A stretch of 64,000 nucleotides of DNA from JACMLC01 sp963817025 (GCA_963817025.1 CAWFML010000004.1:930001-994000), one strand, 5' to 3'; counted from the stretch's first letter, positions 31,101 through 39,872 are shown. The notes: generated by a model from the letters alone, not told the origin. Made by a program: numbers and translations.

Positions 31101-31853
31101 TTGACGGCGCAGCGCGTGCAGCAAAAGCGGATAGAGCTTGCCAGATGTCTGACGGCGGAAGCGGTCGGGACGGCCCTGCTGTTAGCATCCGTCGTCGGGT
31201 CTGGCATCATGGGCGAGCGGCTGGCGGGCGGCAATGTGGCGATAGCGCTTCTCGCAAACACCATTGCCACAGGCGCAGCCCTCGTCGCCCTGATCTTAAC
31301 CTTTGGGCCAATCTCCGGCGCGCACTTTAATCCGGCGGTCACGCTGGCAGATGCGACACAGGGCGGCATCAGTTGGCGAGATGTGCCCGCGTACCTCTGC
31401 GCGCAGGTGGCTGGCGCATTCGCCGGAGTGGCGATTGCCAACCTCATGTTCGGCCTGCCAGTCTTTCACCCCTCGCGTCATGCGCGTGCGGGCGGCGCGC
31501 AGGTCTTTAGCGAATTTGTCGCCGCGTTCGGACTGCTCGCGGTCATCCGGGGCTGTGCGCGCAGGCGTTCGGAGGCTGTAGTCCCTTTCGCAGTCGCAGC
31601 TTATATCACAGCCGCTTACTGGTTCACGGCTTCGACCTCGTTTGCCAATCCGGCAGTCACACTGGCGCGCACCGCGAGCGATACTTTTGCAGGCATACGG
31701 CCAGCGGACGCGCCAGCATTTATTATCGCGCAACTGGCAGGCGCGGCGGCGGCCACGCTGCTCTTTCGCTGGCTCGTCCCCGCTCTGCCTCTGGATGCAA
31801 CAGCCGTCGTCGTGCCGCATGATGGCGGCGGGGCAGAAGATTTGGAGAGATGA
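31101..31853 (+). CDS. MIP/aquaporin family channel (arsenite/glycerol channel in ars operon)
   Basis: 250 residues, TTG start at 31101. Six hydrophobic segments and two half-helices with the MIP signature NPA (SGAHFNPAVTLAD; SFANPAVTLART). The context (arsI upstream, arsC overlapping downstream) matches ars operons in which an aquaglyceroporin replaces ArsB/Acr3 and lets arsenite leave down its gradient, as described for Sinorhizobium AqpS. There is no arsenite pump in the window. Its end overlaps arsC by four bases. Confidence 0.92.
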   Translation: MTAQRVQQKRIELARCLTAEAVGTALLLASVVGSGIMGERLAGGNVAIALLANTIATGAALVALILTFGPISGAHFNPAVTLADATQGGISWRDVPAYLCAQVAGAFAGVAIANLMFGLPVFHPSRHARAGGAQVFSEFVAAFGLLAVIRGCARRRSEAVVPFAVAAYITAAYWFTASTSFANPAVTLARTASDTFAGIRPADAPAFIIAQLAGAAAATLLFRWLVPALPLDATAVVVPHDGGGAEDLER

Positions 31854-32281
31854 TGACAGAAGCAAGGCGTGTGTTGATTCTGTGCACGGGCAATTCCGCG
31901 CGCAGCCAGATGGCCGAAGGCTTGTTGAGACGCGAAGGCGGAAACCGTTTTGAAGTTTTCAGCGCGGGCACGCATCCATCCGTCGTCAACCCGCTCGCCG
32001 TCGAAGCGATGCGCGAGCGTGAGATAGACATCGGCCAGCACCGCTCGAAATCCGTGGATGAGTTTGCGGGCCAGAGCTTTGATTACGTCATCACCGTTTG
32101 CGATAACGCGAACGAGAATTGCCCGGTCTTTCCGGCTCAGACGAAACGCATTCATTGGAGCTTTGACGATCCGGCTGCGGCTGTGGGAAGCGCGGAAGAA
32201 AGATTGTCAGTCTTCCGGCGCGTCAGAGATGAAATCGAAGGACGCCTGCACGGGTTCGTCTGGGAAGCACAGGTGAGTTGA
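31850..32281 (+). CDS. arsC: Arsenate reductase, LMW-phosphatase (thioredoxin-linked) type
   Basis: 143 residues. The active-site P-loop near the N-terminus is LILCTGNSARSQMAEGLLR (CX5R), and the general-acid region is near 'DYVITVCDNANENCPVFP'. The additional Cys residues fit thioredoxin-coupled arsenate reductases, which reduce arsenate to arsenite in the cytosol. It starts ATGATG within the end of the aquaporin gene; either ATG could be used. Confidence 0.93.
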   Translation: MMTEARRVLILCTGNSARSQMAEGLLRREGGNRFEVFSAGTHPSVVNPLAVEAMREREIDIGQHRSKSVDEFAGQSFDYVITVCDNANENCPVFPAQTKRIHWSFDDPAAAVGSAEERLSVFRRVRDEIEGRLHGFVWEAQVS

Positions 32282-32284
32282 CCA

Positions 32285-32332
32285 AAGCGAAGCGGCTCTC
32301 CGGTGATTAATCACCGGAGAGCCGCTTCGCTT
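32285..32332. repeat. 48-bp perfect palindrome (family J)
   Basis: A loop-less perfect palindrome centred at 32308/32309. Arms have the words AAGCG AAGCGG CTCTCCGGTGATT. It lies directly after arsC and before the convergent Spy-like gene, so it can serve as a two-way terminator. Confidence 0.95.
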
Positions 32333-32346
32333 CTGGGGGATTAACT

Positions 32347-32862
32347 TTACTGGTCTTCCGGCGTCGGCATCCGCTCGCCGCGACCACGTCGCCCGCGATG
32401 CTCTGCGCGGCGTGCCTTCCATTCCTGCTCCAACTTCTCATACTGCGCGCGCTGTTCCGGCGTCAGGATGGACATCAGCTCGCTCTGCATCTGCTGGCGC
32501 GATTGGTCAATCTGCATGCGCAGCTCCTGCGCCTTTTGTCTCGTCTCGTCGCTGATAGCTCCCTGCTCTTCCTTCTGTTTGTGAATCTCCATCAGGGCCT
32601 GACGTTGCGGCTCGATGCTGTTGGTGAAACGCTCGACGACGGAACGCGCCTGTTGTTCCTGCGCTTCCGTCAGGTTGAGGTCGCGCATGATACGCAGCAC
32701 GGGTGTGCCGCGATGATGTGGCCCGCCCTTTCTCTTCATGCCTTCCATTTGCGGCTGAGCCGCTTTATTGTCTGCGGGTTGCTGCGCGTAAGCTGCCGCG
32801 CCAAAGGTGGCGATGAGCGCGAGCGATGCGATGAGTCCGGTTAATCTGTTTCGTAAAGACAT
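32347..32862 (-). CDS. Spy/CpxP-like LTxxQ periplasmic protein
   Basis: 171 residues. A signal peptide (LIASLALIATFGAAAYAQ) precedes a helical protein with two LTxxQ motifs (LNLTEAQEQQARSVV and MSILTPEQRAQYEKLEQEW). These are the hallmark of Spy/CpxP-type ATP-independent periplasmic chaperones. It is Met-, Gln- and Arg-rich with a basic C-terminus (RRAEHRGRRGRGER). Convergent with arsC. Confidence 0.88.
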   Translation of the reverse strand: MSLRNRLTGLIASLALIATFGAAAYAQQPADNKAAQPQMEGMKRKGGPHHRGTPVLRIMRDLNLTEAQEQQARSVVERFTNSIEPQRQALMEIHKQKEEQGAISDETRQKAQELRMQIDQSRQQMQSELMSILTPEQRAQYEKLEQEWKARRAEHRGRRGRGERMPTPEDQ

Positions 32863-33084
32863 TTTCCTGCTCCTTCTAATTTTCTAAGATGAAAGCTTGC
32901 ATGCCTGGATGCCTGCGGTTTGATGAGACTTAAGTTTTGTGTGCCTCGAATCTTTGGACGCACGGCTGCGGGCATTGGTCTAAAAAATTTGCGAGCGGTG
33001 GATGGCAGGAGAAAGAAAACGCCCCGGTTCATTCACGCCTCTGAGATTTACGATTGGATGACTCTCACGCTACAATACACGGCG

Positions 33085-35007
33085 ATGAAACTCTTACAGC
33101 ACATCAACTCGCCCGCAGACCTGCGTAAGCTGTCCATAGACCAACTGCCCGAAGTGGCTGGCGAAATACGCGAGTACATCTTAGAAACGATGTCTCGCAT
33201 CGGCGGCCACACGGGAGCATCTCTGGGCGCGGTCGAACTGGCCGTCGCGCTGCATTACGCCTTTGACACGCCGACCGACCGCCTCGTCTGGGACGTGGGC
33301 CATCAGGCATACGCCCATAAAATTCTGACCGGGCGGCGCGACCTCTTGCCGACCGTCAAACAGTACGGCGGCATCAGCGGCTTTCTCAAACGCGACGAAT
33401 CCGACTATGACACTTTCGGCGCGGGACATGCTTCGACTTCGATTTCCGCCGCGCTGGGGATGGCGATTGCGCGCGACCGCAGGGGCGAGTCGCATCACGT
33501 CTGCGCGCTCATCGGAGATGCCAGCTTGCCGGGCGGGATGGCGATGGAGGCGATCAATCAGGCGGGACATTTAAAGACGCGACTGATAGTCCTCTTGAAT
33601 GATAACGAGATGTCCATCGCGCCCGCTGTCGGCGCGTTGACGGGTTACCTCAACCGCATACGCGAGGCGCATGGCTATCATCGTTTTAAGGATGAAGTGG
33701 GCGAGACCTTGCTCTCGATTCCGGGTTTGGGCGAGAGACTGCATCACGCTGCGAAGACGGTCAAGGATGCCTTAGCGGCTGCGGTCTTGCCGGGCGCGCT
33801 GGTCAACGAGCTTGGCTTCAAGTACATAGGTTACGTTGACGGTCATAACCCGCGCGCTCTGGTCGCGGCTCTCCGTGAGGCGCAGCAGATCAAGGACAGC
33901 CCCGTCATCGTCCACGCCCTGACGACCAAAGGCAAAGGCTTTCCGTCTTCGGAGAAAAATTACTACGCATGGCACGCGACCGGCCCGTTCGACCTCAAGA
34001 CGGGCACGCCCGTCAAGTCAGCCGCGAAAGCTCCGCAGTACACAGCCGTCTTCGGCGATACTTTATGCGAGTTGATGGCGAAGGATGAAAAGATCGTCGC
34101 TTTAACTGCGGCGATGCCGGACGGCACAGGCATTGACAAAGCCCTGGTCAAATTTCCGAAGCGCACTTTTGATGTCGGCATCGCGGAACAGCATGCCATA
34201 ACTTTCTGCGCCGGGATGGCCTGCGAAGGCTTAAAGCCTGTGGCTGCGATTTACTCTACCTTCCTGCAACGCGCCTTCGATCAGATAATGCATGATGTCT
34301 GCACACAAAATCTGAACGTCACGTTTGCGCTTGATCGCGGCGGCGTCGCAGGGCCGGACGGCCCGACGCATCACGGCCTTCTCGACATAGCCTATTTGCG
34401 CGCGATGCCCAACATGATCTTGATGGCCCCGAAGGACGAAGCGGAGTTGCGCGACATGCTCTTGACGGCGATTGAGCATCCGGGACCGGCGGCCCTGCGT
34501 TACCCGCGCGGCAATGGCGTCGGCGTGGACATCACCAAAGACCCGCAGGCTCTGGAAATCGGCAAAGGCGAAATCCTGCGCGACGGCGGCAGCGAGATTG
34601 CGATTGTCGCCTACGGCTCGATGGTCTATCCGTCGCTGCAAGCGGCGGAGAATCTGGCGAAGGACGGCATCGAAACATCCGTCGTCAACGCGCGGTTCGT
34701 CAAGCCGTTGGATGCCGGACTCCTGCTCGCGCTGGCGCGCACCAAGCGCCTCATAGTGACAGTGGAAGAGGCATACTTAGCCGGCGGTTTCGGCTCAGCC
34801 GTGATGGAGCTTTTGGAAGAGAACGGCTTGCAGGACAAGCTGCGCGTCGTGCGTATGGGAATCCCCGACCGCCTCGTGACGCACGGCGATGCCAAGCTCC
34901 TGCTGGCGAAATACGGCCTCGACGCAGACGGCATTTACATGCGCGTCAAGCAGAGCATGGAAGTCCTCGAAGACCGCCGCGCGCCGCGCGAACAGGTCAG
35001 AAGCTAA
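33085..35007 (+). CDS. dxs: 1-deoxy-D-xylulose-5-phosphate synthase
   Basis: 640 residues from ATG 33085 (MKLLQHINSPADLRKLSIDQ, a typical DXS start). It condenses pyruvate and glyceraldehyde 3-phosphate using thiamine diphosphate, the first step of the MEP isoprenoid pathway. Motifs include VWDVGHQAYAHKILTGR and the ThDP site GDASLPGGMAMEA ... LNDNEMSI, where family members usually have GDG(A/S)(L/M)TGG. The transketolase-pyrimidine motif is DRGGVAGPDGPTHHG, and the C-terminal domain has FGSAVMELL. The upstream frame extension to 32920 has no matching family sequence and is rejected. Confidence 0.95.
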   Translation: MKLLQHINSPADLRKLSIDQLPEVAGEIREYILETMSRIGGHTGASLGAVELAVALHYAFDTPTDRLVWDVGHQAYAHKILTGRRDLLPTVKQYGGISGFLKRDESDYDTFGAGHASTSISAALGMAIARDRRGESHHVCALIGDASLPGGMAMEAINQAGHLKTRLIVLLNDNEMSIAPAVGALTGYLNRIREAHGYHRFKDEVGETLLSIPGLGERLHHAAKTVKDALAAAVLPGALVNELGFKYIGYVDGHNPRALVAALREAQQIKDSPVIVHALTTKGKGFPSSEKNYYAWHATGPFDLKTGTPVKSAAKAPQYTAVFGDTLCELMAKDEKIVALTAAMPDGTGIDKALVKFPKRTFDVGIAEQHAITFCAGMACEGLKPVAAIYSTFLQRAFDQIMHDVCTQNLNVTFALDRGGVAGPDGPTHHGLLDIAYLRAMPNMILMAPKDEAELRDMLLTAIEHPGPAALRYPRGNGVGVDITKDPQALEIGKGEILRDGGSEIAIVAYGSMVYPSLQAAENLAKDGIETSVVNARFVKPLDAGLLLALARTKRLIVTVEEAYLAGGFGSAVMELLEENGLQDKLRVVRMGIPDRLVTHGDAKLLLAKYGLDADGIYMRVKQSMEVLEDRRAPREQVRS

Positions 35008-35022
35008 GACAACAAGAAGAGA

Positions 35023-35100
35023 GTTTCCCGCAAAGGCGCTGGTGACGCAAAGAAGAACTTACATGTTTTCCTTTGCGTCACCAGCGCCTTTGCGGGAAAC
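35023..35100. repeat. Family A hairpin, perfect 30-bp arms
   Basis: Perfect 30-bp inverted arms (35023-35052 and 35071-35100). Each contains GTTTCCCGCAAAGGCGC, the unusual word TGGTGACG, then CAAAG, around an 18-base loop. The word TGGTGACG is present in both arms although absent from other family A copies. The hairpin follows the dxs stop by 15 bases. Confidence 0.93.
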
Positions 35101-35320
35101 GTTCTGCCTGTCTTCATTTGAAGATGACTATAAAAACTTGTATTTCAGTTGCGATGGCATACCTGAGCCTAGCCGCGTGCATCAAAGGTCACGTCGGCGC
35201 TAGAGTTGAGCCTCCCTGTCTCCTACTCGCTTTTTAATTAGCGCCCGCGCAGCCCGATTTTTGTTATGATATAAGGCGGCAGCCGCCTCTGGCGCTTCAA
35301 CAGGCTGTCTGAAAACCCTG

Positions 35321-36040
35321 ATGGAAGAAAGACACAAGATTATTATTCCGACCGGCGCTGACCCGGACGCTGCTTTGTCGCAGCCCTTCTTTAACACAGA
35401 GGCCACAAGGGCGGCGCGCCCCGTCGTGCCTTTGCCGGAGACGGATGCGCCGCACAATCAGGCGGCTTCGACCTCTGCCCCGCGCGCACGCCGCTGGGCT
35501 ATACTCGCGCCGCTTATCACGGCGGCTGTCGGAATCGGCGTCGCAGCCGGACTCGCCATCAGCAGTTACCAGCGTCGCCAGCAGCCGCAGCAGGCGGAAA
35601 CCTCCGTTGCCGTGCGCCCCGTCGCAGTTAAAGCTCCGACCACACTGCCGTGGACTCATACGCCCGAAGAAATTCTGGCAGATGAAGAGATGCTCGCATC
35701 CGCGCCGGAGACCGGAGAGGCTCAGGGCCAGACGCCTGAACAGACGCCTGTTGAAACGCGCGTGCGCGAAGAGGCCGACAGGGACAAGGAACGCCGTGAG
35801 GCACGCGACGAAAAGCGCGCAGAGAAACAAGAGGACAGGCACGACAGGCGGCAGGATGAAGACGACCGCGCCAACGAGGCACGTGACGATGACCGTGACA
35901 GGCGAAGGCAGGGAAGAGAGCAGAGACGCGGGCGGCGCAATTCGCAGAGGGACGACGACGAAGACCTTCCGCAAGACCCCATCCGCCGCACGCGCGACGA
36001 AGTTCATCGCATACGCGAAATCTTTGAAGGCATTCCCTAA
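35321..36040 (+). CDS. Single-pass membrane protein with charged C-terminal domain
   Basis: 239 residues. The proline-containing N-terminal segment is cytosolic, one transmembrane helix lies near residues 62-82 (AILAPLITAAVGIGVAAGLA), and the extracytoplasmic part is rich in Arg, Glu and Asp (EKRAEKQEDRHDRRQDEDDR). No known family. It is followed after 15 bases by a family D hairpin and tlyA. Confidence 0.7.
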   Translation: MEERHKIIIPTGADPDAALSQPFFNTEATRAARPVVPLPETDAPHNQAASTSAPRARRWAILAPLITAAVGIGVAAGLAISSYQRRQQPQQAETSVAVRPVAVKAPTTLPWTHTPEEILADEEMLASAPETGEAQGQTPEQTPVETRVREEADRDKERREARDEKRAEKQEDRHDRRQDEDDRANEARDDDRDRRRQGREQRRGRRNSQRDDDEDLPQDPIRRTRDEVHRIREIFEGIP

Positions 36041-36055
36041 AGATAAGTTAGAAGT

Positions 36056-36119
36056 AAAAAGGTAAAAGGCAAAAGTGAAGGATTAAAATGGTATCCTTAC
36101 TTTTGCCTTTTACCTTTTT
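36056..36119. repeat. Family D hairpin abutting the tlyA start codon
   Basis: Perfect 21-bp arms AAAAAGGTAAAAGGCAAAAG (plus T) at 36056-36076 and its inverse at 36099-36119. The right arm ends at the base before the tlyA ATG (36120), leaving TACCTTTTT in place of a Shine-Dalgarno sequence. Confidence 0.93.
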
Positions 36120-36878
36120 ATGAAGCGTGAGCGGATAGATAAGCTACTGGTCGAGCGCGGCCTCGCTCCGTCGCGCACGCGCGCGCAGGCTCTGGTGATG
36201 GCGGGCGTCGTGCTCGTCGGCGAGCAGCGTGTCGAAAAGTCTTCCGAGATGTTTGAGGCGGATGCAACGATTCGCGTCAAGGGCGCGGACGACCCGGCGC
36301 GGCGTTATGTCGGGCGCGGCGGGTTGAAGATGGAGGCGGCCCTCGGCGAGTTCGGCCTGGATGTCACGGGCTATAGCTGTCTCGATGTCGGAGCTTCGAC
36401 CGGAGGCTTTACGGATTGCCTCTTGCAGCATGGCGCGCGGCGCGTCGTCGCCATTGATGTAGGGCACAATCAACTGGACTACGGGCTGCGTCAGGACGCG
36501 CGTGTCGAAACGCGCGAAGGCGTCAACGCGCGCCATCTCGTGCCGGAAGATTTTGTGGAAAAGTTTGATCTGGCGGTCATGGATGTCTCCTTTATCTCTG
36601 CCACAAAAGTGCTGCCCGCCATCGTGCCTTTGCTGCACACGGAAGGTCGCCTCATCCTCTTAATCAAACCGCAGTTTGAAGTCGGGCGCGGCGAAGTCGG
36701 CAAAGGCGGCATCGTCACGGATACGGCCAAGCATGCGCGCGTCGTCGAAGAAGTCTGCGCGGCGGCGCGCGAGCTTGGCTTGCAGCCGCTCGGTGTGATT
36801 GAATCACCTCTCAAAGGCGCAGACGGCAACACTGAGTTCCTCGCGTTGTATGAGAAAGGAGACATTCATGACGGGTGA
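36120..36878 (+). CDS. tlyA: TlyA family rRNA ribose methyltransferase/haemolysin-like
   Basis: 252 residues. An N-terminal S4 RNA-binding domain (about 1-65: RIDKLLVERGLAPSRTRAQA) precedes a SAM-dependent FtsJ-like methyltransferase domain with CLDVGASTGGFTDCLLQ as the SAM site, VVAIDVGHNQLDYGLR, and DLAVMDVSFISATKVLP. It 2'-O-methylates rRNA cytidines in characterised homologues. Its ATG directly follows a hairpin arm, so initiation may depend on that structure. The end overlaps the coiled-coil gene by 11 bases. Confidence 0.93.
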   Translation: MKRERIDKLLVERGLAPSRTRAQALVMAGVVLVGEQRVEKSSEMFEADATIRVKGADDPARRYVGRGGLKMEAALGEFGLDVTGYSCLDVGASTGGFTDCLLQHGARRVVAIDVGHNQLDYGLRQDARVETREGVNARHLVPEDFVEKFDLAVMDVSFISATKVLPAIVPLLHTEGRLILLIKPQFEVGRGEVGKGGIVTDTAKHARVVEEVCAAARELGLQPLGVIESPLKGADGNTEFLALYEKGDIHDG

Positions 36879-37434
36879 GGAAATGGAAAGAGCCATTGAG
36901 TTCCTGTTGAAAAATCAGGCCAGCTACGAGGCTCGAAGCGAAAAAACTGAGTTGCAGCTAGCACAGATAGGTGTGCGAGTTGAGCAACTGACCGGGATGG
37001 TAGAGCAACTGACCGGGACGGTCGAGCGATTGAGCGGCACAGTTGGGCAACTGATCGGGACGGTCGAGCAATTGAGCGGCACGGTTGGGCAATTGAGCAG
37101 CACGGTTGGACAGGTGAGCGGCACGGTTGGACAGGTGAGCGAAACAGTCGAACAATTGAGTGGAACGGTTGAACAATTGAGCGGAACGGTTGAACAGATG
37201 AGCGTGCGAGTAGAAAAACAAATTGCATCTATGGCTGAGTCGCATACGGAGTTTATGCACACAATGTTGGGTTATGTCGAAGCGCAAGGCCAAACCAATG
37301 CCGACATGCGGCAATCCATACGTGAGCTATCTCAAGCGCAACAACGAACGCAGCAGGAGATTTCCGATTTAACAAAGGTCGTCAGCAACTTGATAAAATT
37401 CTCGTCCGGCAATGGCAACCCGCCGCAGGAATAA
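36868..37434 (+). CDS. Coiled-coil protein with heptad minisatellite
   Basis: 188 residues from ATG 36868. Residues 39-115 are eleven seven-residue units of the type EQLSGTV/GQLSGTV, encoded by 21-bp tandem DNA repeats (36982-37212). Helical segments follow (VEKQIASMAESHTEFMHTML, SQAQQRTQQEISDLTKVVSN). The unit places hydrophobic Leu/Val at heptad positions, so an oligomeric coiled coil is predicted. Function unknown. Its start codon lies inside tlyA's last codons, so the two are co-translated. Confidence 0.8.
   Translation: MTGEEMERAIEFLLKNQASYEARSEKTELQLAQIGVRVEQLTGMVEQLTGTVERLSGTVGQLIGTVEQLSGTVGQLSSTVGQVSGTVGQVSETVEQLSGTVEQLSGTVEQMSVRVEKQIASMAESHTEFMHTMLGYVEAQGQTNADMRQSIRELSQAQQRTQQEISDLTKVVSNLIKFSSGNGNPPQE
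36982..37212 (+). repeat. 21-bp tandem repeat encoding EQLSGTV heptads
   Basis: Eleven consecutive 21-bp units around GAGCAATTGAGCGGCACGGT (plus T), each coding for one heptad with substitutions such as EQLTGMV, GQLIGTV, GQVSETV and EQMSVRV. Confidence 0.92.
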
Positions 37435-37452
37435 ACGGTAGCGTCTATAAAC

Positions 37453-38109
37453 ATGAATGCACACGGCACAGAGCTAGACGCGCTCGCGCATCTACAGCGC
37501 ATCAAGAGCGCGTATCAAAGCTTTATCAAGTTGAATTATGAACACCGCGCAGAGGATTGCGCGACGTGTCCGACGCGCGGCGTGTGTTGCACGGACGCGC
37601 ATTTCGTCAATGTACACATCACGCGCCTCGAAGCGGTTGCCATCCGGGAAACTTTAGATCGCACGCCGCGCCTGACAGAGGCAGAGCGGCGAGCCGTCTA
37701 TGCACGCGCACGCGAAACGGTTGAGCTTTATCAACTGCGCGCTTCAGGCGACACTTTCGAGCGGACTTATTCGTGCCCGCTTTACGACCCGCAGGCAGGG
37801 TGTCTGGTACATCGCCGCGCCAAGCCAGCGCCGTGCATACAGCATGCCTGTTATGAAGACTGGCAGGATTTGCCGCCCGCGCGTCTCGAAGCGCGCACGG
37901 AGCACACGGTCGAGCAGTTGAACAGGCAGGTTTATGGCGCTGCATGGGCGTGGCTGCCCACTCCGCTCTGGCTCTGTCTGGTTGACCCTGCGACGGACGG
38001 CGCAGAGCTTGAGAGACTGGCGCGCGTCTGGGCCACGCAACCGGATAAAAGAGCAAACTCAAAACGACAACCTCACCGCACACGCGCCAGCTTGCCTGTG
38101 AGACACTGA
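37453..38109 (+). CDS. YkgJ-like cysteine-cluster protein
   Basis: 218 residues. The Cys set CATCPTRGVCC near residues 38-48 and CPLYDPQAGCLVHRRAKPAP CIQHAC near 112-140 matches the YkgJ-type zinc/iron-binding cluster (CxxC...CC...CP...C...P..C). The C-terminal third is variable. Function unknown. It starts 18 bases after the coiled-coil gene. Confidence 0.82.
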   Translation: MNAHGTELDALAHLQRIKSAYQSFIKLNYEHRAEDCATCPTRGVCCTDAHFVNVHITRLEAVAIRETLDRTPRLTEAERRAVYARARETVELYQLRASGDTFERTYSCPLYDPQAGCLVHRRAKPAPCIQHACYEDWQDLPPARLEARTEHTVEQLNRQVYGAAWAWLPTPLWLCLVDPATDGAELERLARVWATQPDKRANSKRQPHRTRASLPVRH

Positions 38110-38136
38110 GGAGCCGCAGGATTTACACACAACCTT

Positions 38137-38607
38137 ATGCCAACCCTTCTGCGCCCGACAATTCCCTCCGATGTGGCATCAATCCTCTCGCTCATCGCAG
38201 AAATTTTTGAAGAGTATGATTGCAAGCTCGATGCCGAAAACGAGGACACGCACCTGCTCGCGCCCGGCCCTTACTTTCGCGCGAGTGGCGGCGAGTTCTG
38301 GGTCATTGAAGATGAAGGCGCAATCCTCGCCACCGTCGCCGTCGCGCTGCATGATGAGGATGCCAGCGAACTAAAATCTCTTTATGTTCATCCCTCGCTG
38401 CGGCGACACGGTTGGGGACGCAGGCTCACACAACTTGCGATAGACCATGCGCGCAATGCCGGATGCACGCGCATGATTCTCTGGAGCGACACGCGCTTTT
38501 CAGACGCGCACAGGCTCTATCAGGGCATGGGCTTTCAAAAGTTTGGCGAGCGCGACCTGCACGACTCGAACAACTCAAGAGAGTTCGGTTTTGCAAAGCC
38601 GATTTAA
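38137..38607 (+). CDS. GNAT family N-acetyltransferase
   Basis: 156 residues, one GNAT domain: LRPTIPSDVASILSLIAEI, a central strand with ASELKSLYVHPSLRRHGWGR for acetyl-CoA binding (RRHGWG fits the R/Q-x-x-G-x-G/A loop), then the helix LTQLAIDHARNAG and LYQGMGFQKFG. The acceptor is unknown. Confidence 0.9.
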   Translation: MPTLLRPTIPSDVASILSLIAEIFEEYDCKLDAENEDTHLLAPGPYFRASGGEFWVIEDEGAILATVAVALHDEDASELKSLYVHPSLRRHGWGRRLTQLAIDHARNAGCTRMILWSDTRFSDAHRLYQGMGFQKFGERDLHDSNNSREFGFAKPI

Positions 38608-38650
38608 GGTAATGGTTAGCTTTCAGTTGATAAACTCAGAAAGAACCAGA

Positions 38651-38737
38651 TGTTCGCGCAAAGGCTTAAAGAAAAGCTCGCAAAGAGTCGAATGGCATTC
38701 AAGCCTTTGCGGTTTTCCTTTGCGCCTTTGCGCGAAA
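38651..38737. repeat. Family A degenerate hairpin
   Basis: Left words TTCGCGCAAAGGCTTAAAG and CTCGCAAAGAGTCGAA; right words TTCAAGCCTTTGCGG and CCTTTGCGCCTTTGCGCGAA. Arms are imperfect but pair as TTCGCGCAAAGG with CCTTTGCGCGAA. Confidence 0.85.
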
Positions 38738-38798
38738 ATATTCGTCTCTTCCACACTCAAGTCAGAAATGTAAAGGCATTACCCGCTTTAATGTTTCG

Positions 38799-38828
38799 TT
38801 GACACTCCAAAGCGGGCGCGGGTATCAT
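38799..38828 (+). promoter_or_regulatory. Probable nadK promoter with flanking inverted repeat
   Basis: TTGACA (38799-38804), 18-base spacer, TATCAT (38823-38828). An 8-bp inverted repeat CCCGCTTT/AAAGCGGG (38782-38789 and 38809-38816) straddles the -35 box and could be an operator. Confidence 0.6.
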
Positions 38829-38896
38829 CGCCGCGCCGTATCTTTTAGCAATCACTAACATTAATTCCTGACCGAAACGCTTGCGAAGACAGATTG

Positions 38897-39781
38897 ATGG
38901 TCGAGTCCGCCATACGTCGCGTCGGTGTCGTCGTCAAACCGCATCAGCATGAGGCGGTCAAGACCATCTGCGACCTCGTCGAGTGGCTTGACGCGCGCGG
39001 CATCACACTCATCGGCGAGCCTGCGCTTGAGCGCGAACGGATAGAGCATCAGACCGGCTGCGCGATTGAGCTTCGGGCGCGCGAAGATTTGGCAGCGGAT
39101 GTTGACCTGCTGCTCGTGCTCGGCGGCGACGGGACGATGATCGCCACGGCGCGTATGATTGGCGATGCTGAAGTTCCTGTGCTCGGCATCAACTACGGCA
39201 GCCTCGGTTATCTGGCAGAGTTTCGCATCGAAGAGATGTTTCCCGCGCTTGAATCCATCTTGCAGGGAAACTACAGGCTTGACCGCCGCGTGATGCTCGC
39301 GGTCGAACACTACAGGGGCGCAGAGCAGCTGGCGCACAGCCGCGTGCTCAACGATGTCGTCATCAACAAGAGCGCGCTCGCACGCATCATCGAGATCGAA
39401 GCCTATTTCAACGGCATGTTCGTCAACTCGTTTCGCGCAGACGGTCTGATCGTCTCCACGCCGACAGGCTCGACCGCTTACAATCTGTCGGCGGGCGGCC
39501 CGGTCATCTATCCTTCTATGAATGCGGTCGTCGTCACGCCCATCTGCCCTTTCACGCTATCGAATCGTCCCATCGTCGTGCCGGATGACGCGCCTATCGA
39601 ATTGCTGTTGAAGACGGAGAAAGAAGAAGTGGCCCTGACGCTCGACGGGCAGGTCGGATTTCCGCTCCAGATGGACGACCGCGTGCTGATACACAAGAGC
39701 CTGACGACCTTTAACCTCGTGCAGCCGATGAGTCGAAACTACTTCGATGTGCTGCGCGATAAATTAAAATGGGGAAGATGA
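38897..39781 (+). CDS. nadK: NAD(+) kinase
   Basis: 294 residues. It phosphorylates NAD to NADP. The conserved GGDGTM near residue 75 (LLLVLGGDGTMIATARMI), PVLGINYGSLGYLAEF, and the NE/D motif with STPTGSTAYNLSAGGPVIYP are all present. The start is the ATG at 38897 rather than the TTG three bases earlier. It is followed by a family C hairpin. Confidence 0.95.
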   Translation: MVESAIRRVGVVVKPHQHEAVKTICDLVEWLDARGITLIGEPALERERIEHQTGCAIELRAREDLAADVDLLLVLGGDGTMIATARMIGDAEVPVLGINYGSLGYLAEFRIEEMFPALESILQGNYRLDRRVMLAVEHYRGAEQLAHSRVLNDVVINKSALARIIEIEAYFNGMFVNSFRADGLIVSTPTGSTAYNLSAGGPVIYPSMNAVVVTPICPFTLSNRPIVVPDDAPIELLLKTEKEEVALTLDGQVGFPLQMDDRVLIHKSLTTFNLVQPMSRNYFDVLRDKLKWGR

Positions 39782-39786
39782 AAAGG

Positions 39787-39872
39787 CAGTGACAAGTGAT
39801 AAGCGACGGGTGACAAGAGAAATGCTTTTCTTCGTCTTTAACTCGTCACTTGCCGCTCATCACTTGTCACTG
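39787..39872. repeat. Family C hairpin (diverged)
   Basis: 31-bp inverted arms (39787-39817 and 39842-39872) with about five mismatches, made of CAGTGACAAGTGATAAGCG-type words. It ends 10 bases before the symporter ATG. Confidence 0.88.

Noticed and set aside
32920..33084. Extended N-terminus of DXS
   Set aside because: The open frame extends upstream, but the conserved DXS start is at ATG 33085 and the extra residues match no family.
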